A DNA stretch of 64,000 bases from Myxococcales bacterium (GCA_016716835.1 JADJUW010000002.1:830867-894866), one strand, 5' to 3'; counted from the first letter of the stretch, positions 33,534 to 41,400 are shown. Notes: generated from the sequence alone by a model not told the origin. Numbers and translations: made by a program.

Positions 33534-34850
33534 GTGCCACGTAGCTCTGTAGTTCCGCCGCTCATTCCCGAGCGCAACGATCTGAACATGGCGTGGCTCA
33601 TCCGGCTGCGCTGGGCACAAGTCGTCGGCCAGGCGCTGACGATTAGTCTCGCCGAGCTGCTGCCTGGGGTGGCGCTCCCGGTGGCGCCCCTGGCCTTCAC
33701 CATATTGATCGCCGCGGCGTCCAATGCCGCCTTGCATTGGCGTTATCTGCTCTCGCCGGTGCGTCGAACCCGCGGCGTGGCGCAGTGGCAGCTTGCGGCC
33801 ATCATGGCGCTCGACGTCGCGCTGCTCACGTCGCTGCTCTACTTTACCGGCGGGCCGACCAATCCGTTTGGCTTTTTGTATGTCGTCCAGATCGCGCTCG
33901 CGACGGTAGCGCTCGAGGCGGCGTGGACCTGGACCTTGGTGGCGTTGTCGTTCCTCGGTTTTGGTGCGCTGGTCATTGGACATGTGCCACTGCCGCTGGC
34001 GGGCCACACCCAAATGATTGGCATGTGGGTGGCGCTCGGCGTGGCCTCGGCCTTCGTCGTACATTTCTTGCTGCGCCTCACCGGCGCGTTGGCCATTCGT
34101 AACGCCGAGCTTTCAACCTCGCGCCAGCTCGCGGCGCGGCAAGAGCGGCTGACCAGCCTGGCGACCGTCGCGGCCGGCGCGGCGCATGAGCTGGCAACCC
34201 CGCTGGGCACGGTGGCGCTCGTTGCCAAGGAACTCGAGCGCTCGCTCATGGCACAGGGCGGCGAGGGCGCCTTGGTCGAGGATGCGCGCCTCATCCGCAC
34301 CCAAGTCGCGCGCTGTCGCATCATCCTCGATCAGATGTCGGGCGGCGCCAGCACCGCGGGTGAGTTCGTCGAGACCAGATCGGTGCAGGCCCTAATCGAC
34401 GACGCGGCGCAGGGCATTCGGTTGACGCCGCCGGTGCATATCTCGCTGAGCCCTGCGGTCGCGCAGCTCGCGATCAAGGTGCCGCCACGCGCCTTGTGCC
34501 AGGCGTTGCGCTCAATCATCACCAATGCGCAGGATGCGTCACCGCCTGAGGCAGAGGTCAGCGTGAGCGCGCTTGCCGATGAAGGCCATGTGTTATTTTC
34601 GATTTCCGATCATGGCGGCGGCATGCCGCCCGAGGTGTTGGCGCGCATTGGCGAGCCATTTTTCACCACCAAGGAGCCGGGCCATGGCACGGGCCTGGGG
34701 CTGTTTCTCGCCCAAACCGTGGTCGACGGCCTCGGTGGCACGCTCACCATCGAGTCCGCCAAGGGCCGTGGCACCACCGTGCATCTCCGCGTCCCACGCG
34801 AAGTCGCGCTCGCGGCCGTTGCCGCAGCCAGCGCAATTTCTGCGCGTTAA
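33534..34850 (+). CDS. RegB/PrrB-like redox sensor histidine kinase
   Basis: A 438-residue kinase with about six transmembrane helices (residues 25-185). The loop FTGGPTNPFGFLYV (GGPTNPF at 106-112) matches the conserved GGxxNPF quinone-binding segment of RegB/PrrB/ActS sensors. The phosphoacceptor region AAGAAHELATPLGTV places His218 in the RegB-style H-box, and Cys261 (ARCRIILDQM) lies where RegB has its redox-active Cys. The ATP-binding boxes follow (ITNAQDASPPEA, ISDHGGGMP, GLGLFLAQTVV). A GTG at 33534 is used here; ATG 33588, just before WLIRLRW, is also possible, and a TATATT box lies 6 bp before the GTG. It pairs with the regulator downstream. Redox sensing is inferred from family motifs. 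Confidence 0.88.
   Translation: MPRSSVVPPLIPERNDLNMAWLIRLRWAQVVGQALTISLAELLPGVALPVAPLAFTILIAAASNAALHWRYLLSPVRRTRGVAQWQLAAIMALDVALLTSLLYFTGGPTNPFGFLYVVQIALATVALEAAWTWTLVALSFLGFGALVIGHVPLPLAGHTQMIGMWVALGVASAFVVHFLLRLTGALAIRNAELSTSRQLAARQERLTSLATVAAGAAHELATPLGTVALVAKELERSLMAQGGEGALVEDARLIRTQVARCRIILDQMSGGASTAGEFVETRSVQALIDDAAQGIRLTPPVHISLSPAVAQLAIKVPPRALCQALRSIITNAQDASPPEAEVSVSALADEGHVLFSISDHGGGMPPEVLARIGEPFFTTKEPGHGTGLGLFLAQTVVDGLGGTLTIESAKGRGTTVHLRVPREVALAAVAAASAISAR
34831..34845. promoter_or_regulatory. 15-bp inverted repeat, copy 1 (between sensor and regulator)
   Basis: GCGCA-ATTTC-TGCGC is a perfect 5-bp palindrome around five bases, lying in the last codons of the sensor kinase gene. An identical 15-bp copy follows at 34865, 34 bp downstream. 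Two identical sites just before the response-regulator start suggest an autoregulatory operator, although they could instead be hairpins. Confidence 0.55.
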
Positions 34851-34864
34851 CGCGGCAAGGCAGC

Positions 34865-34879
34865 GCGCAATTTCTGCGC
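34865..34879. promoter_or_regulatory. 15-bp inverted repeat, copy 2
   Basis: Identical to the site at 34831-34845. It is followed by an AT-rich stretch (AAAAATAATTTATTGATTGA) that could hold a promoter for the regulator gene starting at 34937. Symmetry and duplication are seen; binding by the RegA-like protein is inferred. Confidence 0.55.
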
Positions 34880-34936
34880 AAAAATAATTTATTGATTGAT
34901 CGCGCACCTGATTTGTCACTAGCGCTATCGTTACGC

Positions 34937-35488
34937 ATGTCTGATTCGTCTCATAAGCCATCCATTCTGCTCTGCGATGATGATGAGGTCTTTCGCTCAC
35001 GGCTAGCGCGCGCCTTTACCGAGCGCGGCTATGACGCGCAAACCGCGTCGGATTTCGATAGCGCCGTCGCCGCCGCCGAGCGCGACTCGCCGGAATTCGC
35101 GGTTGTCGATTTGCGCATGCCAGGCAAGGGCGGGCTTGAGCTGGTGGGGGCGTTGCACGCCATCGATCCCAGCACCAAGATCATCGTGCTCACCGGCTAC
35201 GGCTCGATCGCCACCGCCATCGATGCGGTGCGCCTGGGCGCGCTTAACTATCTCGCCAAGCCCGCCGACACCGACGACATTATCGCCGCGTTTGCCAAGG
35301 GCGAGGCGCCGCCGCTCGCCGCCTCGGAGGTTGAGTACAAGGCACCTTCTTTGGCGCGCGCCGAGTGGGAGCACATCAATCGCGTGTTGTCTGACTGTGG
35401 CAACAATATTTCCGAGGCCGCTCGCCGCCTCGCCATCCATCGCCGATCGCTGCAGCGGAAGCTGCAGAAGTATCCGCCTAACCGCTAG
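34937..35488 (+). CDS. RegA/PrrA-like response regulator
   Basis: A 183-residue regulator starting at ATG 34937. The receiver domain has acidic residues Asp14-Asp16 (LLCDDDEVF), the phosphoacceptor Asp58 (VVDLRMPG), Thr86 and Lys108 (NYLAKPAD). The C-terminal Fis-type helix-turn-helix (about residues 145-183) contains NISEAARRLAIHRRSLQRKL. The size and the single-domain-plus-Fis arrangement are those of RegA/PrrA/ActR, the partner of RegB-type sensors that controls respiration and redox genes. It sits 86 bp after the sensor gene, with two identical inverted repeats before it. Confidence 0.9.
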   Translation: MSDSSHKPSILLCDDDEVFRSRLARAFTERGYDAQTASDFDSAVAAAERDSPEFAVVDLRMPGKGGLELVGALHAIDPSTKIIVLTGYGSIATAIDAVRLGALNYLAKPADTDDIIAAFAKGEAPPLAASEVEYKAPSLARAEWEHINRVLSDCGNNISEAARRLAIHRRSLQRKLQKYPPNR

Positions 35489-35605
35489 CGCCCTATTTTC
35501 GCCCGACCGCCATGCGGCGCCGGCAAGCCCCGGCAACGTGCGGCAAGTCGCCTGCCGCCGCGCGGCAAGGGTTGCCAGGCTACGTAAGGCGTGGTCAGGT
35601 GTCGC

Positions 35606-36310
35606 ATGTCCCGGAGGTTGGTGGGTTGGTGGCGGGGGGGCGTTTTGGTCGCATGCCTGCTGCTGGTCACAGGTTGTAGCGCCCGCATGCTGCATAGGCC
35701 AACGTCGCCCACGATCGATCGGCTGATCACACGGATGTGGGTCGCCGAGATGCGCGCCCATCTGCGTCACGGCGATTGGATCTTAGCGCGGTCGTATTCG
35801 GGCACCGGCGACATCATCGCGCGGTTTACGGGCGGCGTCGACCTAAGCCACTCCGTGATGTGGGACGCGCAGCGCGAGGTGGTCATCGAATCGATCCAGC
35901 CAATCACGCGCGAGATCTCGCTGGAATCGCTGGTCCATCGCAATCACTACTTGTACATCGTGCGCCCCGCGTATCTCAACGACCGCGATCGCGAGGTCTC
36001 GGTGGCGCGCGCCCGCACCATGCTTGGCAGCGGGTACGACTTCGTTGGCCTGCTCATTGGCATCCGCGACTCGCGCAAGACGTATTGCTCGCTCTTGCTG
36101 TTTTGGGCCAGCGACATGGCGTCACGCAATATTGAGGAGCCTATCGTGGTGGCGCCCTCGGACTTGCTGCTGTTAGGCGAGACCGTCTATTTCTCCGGGG
36201 TCCGCACCAGCGCCGACGTGATTGCCATGGCCGAAGAATTTTTGCGCGCCGAGCGCCGACCACAACACGCCGCCGCCTCGGCCGTGGCTGCTACGAGCCC
36301 TCGGCAATAG
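35606..36310 (+). CDS. YiiX/NlpC-P60-like cysteine hydrolase lipoprotein
   Basis: A 234-residue protein started at ATG 35606, with a lipobox LLLVTG-C. The fold is that of permuted NlpC/P60 proteins of the YiiX type: GDWILARSYSGTGDIIARFT, then a His in GGVDLSHSVMW, and the catalytic-type Cys in KTYCSLLLFW. Such enzymes cleave peptide or amide bonds, often in cell-wall or lipid contexts, but the order of catalytic residues (His before Cys) marks the permuted group whose substrates are mostly unknown. A GTG at 35591 would add five residues. Its end overlaps the convergent histone-fold gene by 20 bp. Confidence 0.78.
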   Translation: MSRRLVGWWRGGVLVACLLLVTGCSARMLHRPTSPTIDRLITRMWVAEMRAHLRHGDWILARSYSGTGDIIARFTGGVDLSHSVMWDAQREVVIESIQPITREISLESLVHRNHYLYIVRPAYLNDRDREVSVARARTMLGSGYDFVGLLIGIRDSRKTYCSLLLFWASDMASRNIEEPIVVAPSDLLLLGETVYFSGVRTSADVIAMAEEFLRAERRPQHAAASAVAATSPRQ

Positions 36311-36827
36311 CCGGCAGATCGCGATCTAGCACCGTCTTGCGGCCATCGCGACCGGCGTTGCGGATGGCGATGTCGCAGATGGCGCGCACGTGATCGCTGA
36401 GCTTATCGACCACCGCATCCGAGGTGTTCATGCCCGAGCGGTCGCGGACGTATTTTTTGAGCTTGGAGACGACGATAAGTACGTCGCGCTCATAGTCCGC
36501 GCCAAGTTCGCTGGCGGAGGCCGCGACCACGGGCGCGGGCACGACACGCCTTACCGGCGCCGGCGCGCTGCCAGGCGCGGCACCGCTGGTGAGGGTGCCG
36601 GCGGCGCCACCCGCGGCCAGCCATTCGTCTTTGCGCGGCGAGGTGGCCTCGACCGCCCAGGCCTCGCGGTGCGGTGTTTCCGAGAGGTGGCTATCCCAAC
36701 ACGCGACGCTGCAGTAGACGAGGCGCAGCTTGCTTTTTTGACAGGTCGACACGCTGCACAGCCAGTACGTCCGGCCAAAGCCGATGGGCTGCTTGCATTC
36801 GCTGCACGAAAGCCAGGTATCGCTCAT
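36291..36827 (-). CDS. Zinc-finger plus histone-fold protein
   Basis: A 178-residue protein in three parts. Residues 8-53 form a treble-clef/MYND- or HIT-like zinc finger with Cys8, Cys11, Cys24, Cys29, Cys39, Cys43, His47 and His53 (VYCSVACWDSHLSETPH). A Pro/Ala linker (about 60-108) follows. Residues about 112-174 read as a histone fold: helix 1 in DVLIVVSKLKKYVRDRSG, a long helix 2 in SDAVVDKLSDHVRAICDIAI, and the loop-2 pair GRDGRKTVLDRDLPAI, which mirrors the GRKT-x-x-x-x-D-I signature of archaeal and bacterial histones. The protein would bind DNA or act as a dimerising module. It is 2 bp downstream of a membrane-protein gene on the same strand. The fold is inferred by eye. Confidence 0.72.
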   Translation of the reverse strand: MSDTWLSCSECKQPIGFGRTYWLCSVSTCQKSKLRLVYCSVACWDSHLSETPHREAWAVEATSPRKDEWLAAGGAAGTLTSGAAPGSAPAPVRRVVPAPVVAASASELGADYERDVLIVVSKLKKYVRDRSGMNTSDAVVDKLSDHVRAICDIAIRNAGRDGRKTVLDRDLPAIAEGS

Positions 36828-36829
36828 GG

Positions 36830-37123
36830 TTACACGACCGCGCTAACAAGGCGCAGGATGATCATGAGCGCCGTGATGGCAACCGCGTACAGCAGGCCGA
36901 CGACCGAAAGCAGCAAGCTGGTTTGGGTGGTCTGCTGCAAGCCCTTCCACATGCCGTAGAGCGCCGGCGCAATGCCGAGCGACGCCACGATCGCGCCGAC
37001 GATCGAACCACCGGTGAGACCGCCGAGGATGAGGCCAAGCACGAGCCCCGCCGTGGCAAGCCCAAAAGCGAGCAGGGCAGGAAGTTTGGTGTCATTGGCC
37101 GAGCTAGACGTGGTTGATTCCAT
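36830..37123 (-). CDS. Small integral membrane protein, operon partner of the histone-fold gene
   Basis: A 97-residue protein with two or three hydrophobic helices: LLAFGLATAGLVLGLILGGL, GAIVASLGIAPALYGMW and SVVGLLYAVAITALMIILRL. It has Gly-rich turns and a short Ser/Thr-rich N-terminus. Its stop lies 2 bp before the start of the zinc-finger/histone-fold gene, so both are almost certainly one transcript. It resembles small DUF4190-like membrane proteins, but the family could not be fixed. Function unknown. Confidence 0.7.
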   Translation of the reverse strand: MESTTSSSANDTKLPALLAFGLATAGLVLGLILGGLTGGSIVGAIVASLGIAPALYGMWKGLQQTTQTSLLLSVVGLLYAVAITALMIILRLVSAVV

Positions 37124-37231
37124 GGCGAGATCCTAACACGACTTAGCGACGAAAATCGGCGATCGTGGCCGCCCACGCCGCGATCCGTGCGGTAGGATGC
37201 CGAGGCGGAGGTCGCTATTTTTACGGTTTGG

Positions 37232-37765
37232 TTGCTGCATCTTATCGTCGGCGCGAGTTTTGCACTCGCCGCGCGCGATCGCCTGCGCGCCGACGGTCCG
37301 TTTGCCGCGCCCGCCTTTCCGCTGGTCGCGATGTTTGCGGGTTTCTTGGTCGTGCCTACGGCGATCTACTTCTATGCGGTGCATGGGGCGTGGAGCTGGT
37401 GTTATTGGCTGCAGCCTCGCACGGTGCCGGTGATCGCGATCGTGCCGCTGATGGTGCTGCATGGGCTGGCCGTGCTCGCCGGCTGGTATTTGGGCTATTT
37501 CGTGTGGCGTCGCTCCAACAACCGACGCGTCGTCATCGGCGTGATCGCGGGCCTTGGCGCGGTGTGGCTCGGCCTCGTCATTGGCCTGCGCCATCGCCTC
37601 GGCGTCAGCGGCTCGTTTGATGAGTACGTCGCAGGCATGGCGCGTGGGCTCTTTGACGTTGGCCTGGGCTATGCGTTGCTTACGGTCTTCTTGCTGCAGC
37701 TTGGCGCCGCGGTCTACGTCATTGTCGAATTGGTCCGCGACGGCGCGCGCGTACGCAGTCGCTAG
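37232..37765 (+). CDS. Multi-pass membrane protein of unknown function
   Basis: A protein of about 177 residues with five predicted transmembrane helices (for example FPLVAMFAGFLVVPTAIYFY and LMVLHGLAVLAGWYLGYFVW). The annotated TTG start (37232) is weak. The only good ribosome-binding site (GGAGG, 37207-37211) is 20 bases away from it but 5 bases before an in-frame ATT at 37217, which would add VWLLH-type hydrophobic residues and complete the first helix. The true start may therefore be ATT. The gene is divergent from the histone-fold operon. No family recognised. Confidence 0.65.
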   Translation: MLHLIVGASFALAARDRLRADGPFAAPAFPLVAMFAGFLVVPTAIYFYAVHGAWSWCYWLQPRTVPVIAIVPLMVLHGLAVLAGWYLGYFVWRRSNNRRVVIGVIAGLGAVWLGLVIGLRHRLGVSGSFDEYVAGMARGLFDVGLGYALLTVFLLQLGAAVYVIVELVRDGARVRSR

Positions 37766-37844
37766 ATCTCAAGGTAGGGCGCTTGCGACAACATCGCCGC
37801 GCGGTCATTGCGCGTGCGGACCGGCGTGGGGTACGCTCGCGCTC

Positions 37845-38189
37845 GTGAACGGCCTGCGCATTTTTGATGGATTTGGTCTGCGCCATGGCGCCCTCTGCCT
37901 CTTGTTCATGGCGGTGCTCGGCGCATGCGGCCCGGCGCGCTACATCCCGGCCATTCGCGGCGCCGAAGTGGCGGTGGCCAAGGCGACCGAGGCCAAGGGT
38001 AAAACCTTTGCGCCGTATTGGTTCACCAAAGCGACGGCGTATCTCGCCAAGGCCAAGGAAGAGGCCGCCGCGGCGGACTATGGCCGGGCGCTGAAATACG
38101 CCGAAACCGCGAAAACCGCCGCCGATCGCGCGGTGTCCATTTCACGCGACCGCGGCCCAGCCAACGAGCAGGGCGAAGGTGACGACTAA
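37845..38189 (+). CDS. DUF4398-like lipoprotein
   Basis: A 114-residue protein with a GTG start at 37845, a signal peptide and lipobox AVLGA-C. A helical domain of the DUF4398 type follows: AAEVAVAKA-like helices, then KATAYLAKAKEEAAAADYGRA and KYAETAKTAADRAV. It resembles a pair of TPR-like helices. The stop codon at 38189 abuts the ATG of the OmpA-family gene, whose own N-terminus has a similar helical lipoprotein domain. The pair therefore probably works together at the outer membrane. Confidence 0.75.
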   Translation: MNGLRIFDGFGLRHGALCLLFMAVLGACGPARYIPAIRGAEVAVAKATEAKGKTFAPYWFTKATAYLAKAKEEAAAADYGRALKYAETAKTAADRAVSISRDRGPANEQGEGDD

Positions 38190-39281
38190 ATGAAGCTCTC
38201 CGCATGCATGAACATAGTGTTGGTCGCGGCCTCAGTCGCGGGCCTTGTTGGCTGCGCGCCAACCGTATCGCGCCGAGCCACGGACTATGACAAGCGCTTA
38301 ACCGTGGCGCGCGAGAAGGGCGCTATGCAGTGTGCGCCCGCGGCGTTGGCGCTGGCCGAGGCCCATACGGTGTTTGTCCGGGCCGAACTCGACGAAGGCG
38401 ATATCTTGCGCGCTCGTCGCGAAATTTCCGACGCCGAGGATGCCTTGCGAGAGGTCGAAGCCAAGGTCGCCGCCGGCGATTGCATTGCGGCGGAGATCGA
38501 TCCCGGCAGCCCCGATCGCGATGGCGACGGGATTCTCAATGAGGTCGACGAGTGTCCCGAGGACCCCGAAGATGTCGACGGCGTTAAAGATACCGATGGC
38601 TGCCCAGATCTGGATGACAACGACAGCGATGGCGACGGCATCGCCAACAAGATCGATGCCTGTCCGAGCGAAAAAGAAGACGGCGATGGCTTTGAAGACG
38701 ACGATGGTTGCCCGGACAAAGACAACGATCGCGATGGCATCGGCGATGGCCTCGACAACTGTCCTAATGACGCCGAAGACGCCGATGGCATCGACGACGA
38801 CGACGGTTGCCCGGATTGCGACGATGACAAAGACGGGGTGCCGGAGTGCCCCAAGGCGCTCGACAAATGTCCAGGCCAGGCGGGCCCAGCGCCCGATGGC
38901 TGCGAGGCGAAATACAGCCTCATCGTCGTCACCAAGGACAAGATCGAGCTCAAGCAGACCGTGTTTTTTGACACCAACAAGGCCAAAATCAAGCGCGTCT
39001 CGTATCCGCTGCTCGATGAGGTGGCCCTCGCGCTCAAGGACAATCCCACTATTTCGGTACGGATCGAGGGTCACACCGACAGCCAGGGACGCGACAGCAA
39101 GAATCTGAAGCTCAGTCAGGGGCGCGCCGAATCGGTCCGAACCTACCTCATTGGCCAAGGGATTTCGCCGGATCGCATGATTGCGATTGGGTTTGGCGAA
39201 TCGCAGCCCCTTGCCGACAACCGATATCCGGACGGTCGGGCGCAAAATCGCCGCGTAGAATTTGTCATTACCTCGCGATAG
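38190..39281 (+). CDS. OmpA-family lipoprotein with thrombospondin type-3 calcium repeats
   Basis: A 363-residue protein with a lipobox GLVG-C. A helical DUF4398-like region (about residues 30-100) precedes six or so thrombospondin type-3 repeats (about 105-225), rich in DxDxDG motifs such as DRDGDGILNEVDECPEDPED and DNDRDGIGDGLDNCPND. These bind calcium and make rigid spacers. The C-terminal OmpA domain (about 245-363) has TVFFDTNKAKIK, IRIEGHTDSQG-type residues and NRRVEFVI, the peptidoglycan-binding signature. It would tether the outer membrane to the wall. The gene begins directly after the DUF4398-like lipoprotein gene. Confidence 0.92.
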   Translation: MKLSACMNIVLVAASVAGLVGCAPTVSRRATDYDKRLTVAREKGAMQCAPAALALAEAHTVFVRAELDEGDILRARREISDAEDALREVEAKVAAGDCIAAEIDPGSPDRDGDGILNEVDECPEDPEDVDGVKDTDGCPDLDDNDSDGDGIANKIDACPSEKEDGDGFEDDDGCPDKDNDRDGIGDGLDNCPNDAEDADGIDDDDGCPDCDDDKDGVPECPKALDKCPGQAGPAPDGCEAKYSLIVVTKDKIELKQTVFFDTNKAKIKRVSYPLLDEVALALKDNPTISVRIEGHTDSQGRDSKNLKLSQGRAESVRTYLIGQGISPDRMIAIGFGESQPLADNRYPDGRAQNRRVEFVITSR

Positions 39282-39308
39282 CCGCGGGTTTTTTGGTATC
39301 TATTCGGG

Positions 39309-40784
39309 ATGTTATCGTCCCCAGTCCAGCGTCACTCTGCTTTGCCTGTCACGCCACCGCTGGCCGCCGCCAGGTCGCGCGCGGTCGCTGGGGTTTGCTG
39401 GCTCTTGCTCGTCATGTTTGGCGTTGCGGCGCTGCCTTCGGTCGCGCGTGCGGACGCCAAAGGCGATGCGCGCAAGGCCGTCGAGCGCGCGTCCAAGGAC
39501 GCGATGGAACATTACGATTTGCTTGAGTACGAAGACGCGCGGCGCTTGCTCAACCAAGCCGTGACCGACGCCAAGAAGGCGGGCATCGACAAAGAGGCGA
39601 TGATGGCTTCGGTGCATCTCAACCTTGGCATCGTTTACGCCGCCGGCCTCAGCGACAACGAGAGCGCCAAGCTGGCGTTTCGCGCCGCGGCCGCGATCAA
39701 CTCCGACATCGAAATTCCGGCGGCCTATCGCACCCCCGATCTGACCAAGCTGCTCGCCCAGGCCAAGAGTGGCGCGCCCTCCTCGGGCAAGACGGGCGGC
39801 GCAACCGCCGATGAAGAGCCGCTGCCGCAAGTCGATTGCAAGACCGTCGAGGGCCTCAAACACGAAATCGAAGAGACCGCTACCAGCGGCAAGGACAAGC
39901 GCCTAGTGGCCTTTACCGGCGCCGATTTGGCGTTTGATCGAGTCTCGATCCAATTTCGCGGCAAGGCCGGCAGCTTTAAAGAGATCCAGATGACGAAAAC
40001 TGGCGATTGTGCGTGGGTTGGCAACATCCCCGCCGGCGCCCTTGTTGGTGACCTCAACTACTACTACGTCGCCGCCTACAAGGCCGACGAGTTGGTTGCG
40101 TCGGTGGGGTCATCCGGCGCGCCCAACATCGTTTCGGTTGAGGCCGCCAAGCGCCCGATCGTTGCCGATGACGAATGCGAAAGCGACGACCCACCCGCCG
40201 AATGCTTTTCCGAGCAGGGCCCCGACACCGGCGTTGACGAGAAGAAGGTCTACCTCAACGTGTTTGTGGGCACCGGCGGCGGCTATACCAGCGGCGTGAC
40301 CGAGCAAATCGGCAGCGACATCGGCTGCTGCTTCGCGCCTGCGTACTTTCACGTCGCGCCCGAGCTCGGCATGCTGCTCAGCAAGAAGTTCTCGCTCGCG
40401 GTGGCCGGTCGCTTTGGCCTGTCGCTGGGCGCCAACATCCCTGGCCACGCGACGTTGTCGCCGGCAGGGTTTCTGCGCGGCCGCTATCACGTCAACGGCA
40501 TGTCGGGCCTGTCGTTCTTTGGTGACCTTGGCGTCGGCGTCATCCGCAACGTCATCAAGGTCGTCGATCAACCAGAAAACCAAAACAAGGACCTCGGCGC
40601 CTCGGGGCCGTTCCTGGTCGGTGCCGGCGTCAGCGCGCATAAGAACCTCGGCGGTGGCTTTCGCGTCGGCGCGGAGGCCCATATCATCGGCGGCATTCCC
40701 GTGGTCGATGAATTTGGCAGCGCGCCGAACATGAACTTCGGCGTCCAGGCAGATTTTCGCGTCGGCATTGGGCTTGCGTTCTAA
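39309..40784 (+). CDS. Exported protein with N-terminal TPR-like region and C-terminal beta-barrel-like domain
   Basis: A 491-residue protein with a long signal peptide cleaving near ARA-DA (about residue 40). Residues 45-125 are helical and TPR-like (YDLLEYEDARRLLNQAV, then MMASVHLNLGIVYAAGLSDN). A beta-sandwich region (about 195-260) follows, with VSIQFRGKAGSFKEI. The last 190 residues have alternating hydrophobic strands typical of an outer-membrane barrel (LNVFVGTGGGYTSGV ... FGVQADFRVGIGLAF), ending in Phe as outer-membrane proteins often do. It is 28 bp after the OmpA/TSP3 gene, so the three are probably one envelope operon. Similar TPR-plus-barrel proteins are common in Myxococcota; roles unknown. 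Confidence 0.75.
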   Translation: MLSSPVQRHSALPVTPPLAAARSRAVAGVCWLLLVMFGVAALPSVARADAKGDARKAVERASKDAMEHYDLLEYEDARRLLNQAVTDAKKAGIDKEAMMASVHLNLGIVYAAGLSDNESAKLAFRAAAAINSDIEIPAAYRTPDLTKLLAQAKSGAPSSGKTGGATADEEPLPQVDCKTVEGLKHEIEETATSGKDKRLVAFTGADLAFDRVSIQFRGKAGSFKEIQMTKTGDCAWVGNIPAGALVGDLNYYYVAAYKADELVASVGSSGAPNIVSVEAAKRPIVADDECESDDPPAECFSEQGPDTGVDEKKVYLNVFVGTGGGYTSGVTEQIGSDIGCCFAPAYFHVAPELGMLLSKKFSLAVAGRFGLSLGANIPGHATLSPAGFLRGRYHVNGMSGLSFFGDLGVGVIRNVIKVVDQPENQNKDLGASGPFLVGAGVSAHKNLGGGFRVGAEAHIIGGIPVVDEFGSAPNMNFGVQADFRVGIGLAF

Positions 40785-40807
40785 GCCGCCTCGGCTAGCC
40801 TGCGCGC

Positions 40808-41167
40808 ATGAGCCAAGCCAGCGGCGGCCCGTCGCCCAGCGACGATGATCTCGCCGAGCGCGAGTTCGACAAGCTCGCTCGCCTCGAGCTGGCGAGCCTC
40901 GAAGACGCGCTCGCGGATGTCGACCCCGACGATGTCGAGGTCAGCTCCAGCGACGGCATCTTGCGCCTGGCCGCGCGCGACGGCACCAAGATCGTGATCA
41001 ACGCCCACCGCGCCGCCCGCCAAATCTGGATGGCCGCGGTCTCCACCGCCTGGCACTTCGATCGCCAACCCGACGGCACCTGGCTCGCCGCGCGCACCGG
41101 CGAGAGCTTTCGCGTCGTGCTGGCGGGGCTGCTGGCCCGGCACGGCAACGTCAACGTGGCGCTCTAG
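40808..41167 (+). CDS. cyaY: Frataxin-like protein CyaY
   Basis: A 119-residue protein with a frataxin fold. An acidic first helix carries EFDKLARLELASLEDALADV, followed by strands with VEVSSSDGILRLAA and the hallmark RQIWMAAVSTAWHF. The latter corresponds to the conserved beta-sheet surface, with the QIW and W-H-F residues. A C-terminal helix follows (ESFRVVLAGLLARHG). Frataxins bind iron through acidic helix-1 residues and modulate iron-sulfur cluster assembly. The length is slightly longer than E. coli CyaY. No isc or suf genes are adjacent; miaB, an Fe-S enzyme, lies convergently downstream. Confidence 0.9.
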   Translation: MSQASGGPSPSDDDLAEREFDKLARLELASLEDALADVDPDDVEVSSSDGILRLAARDGTKIVINAHRAARQIWMAAVSTAWHFDRQPDGTWLAARTGESFRVVLAGLLARHGNVNVAL

Positions 41168-41250
41168 AGCTGTTCCTAGTTTTTGAGCGCAGCCCAGGCG
41201 TGATTTGCCCTGGTGCGAGGTGAGCATCTGGGGTGTGGGACACGTATGCT

Positions 41251-41400
41251 GACCGGCAGTTGAGCGCACATGTCTTCCTGCTCGCGGATAGCGCCCCGCC
41301 CGGGCTGCGCGAGACGCCTGTGGTATCCACCACCGGCGGTGCCAGCCACATCGCCCTGCAATCTACGCTCGCGGAAGAAACGTGCGCCACCTGCCGGTAG
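41251..41400. repeat. 150-bp palindromic dispersed element, copy B
   Basis: Inverted in orientation relative to copy A: the CCGGTAG end is at 41400 and the GACCGGCAG end at 41251. Arms of about 36 bp are imperfect inverted repeats. On the plus strand a frame from GTG 41233 reads VFLLADSAPPGLRETPVVST and ends ETCATCR, matching copy A without any gap. The surrounding 41168-41498 holds no other supportable gene. A segment at 41179-41196 (GTTTTTGAGCGCAGCC, complement GGCTGCGCTCAAAAAC) recurs near copy C at 56507-56524, so the homology extends beyond the palindrome. Confidence 0.7.

Noticed and set aside
41251..41400. Integron attC site
   Set aside because: The palindrome has the right size class but lacks the GTTRRRY/RYYYAAC core sites, and no integrase gene is near.
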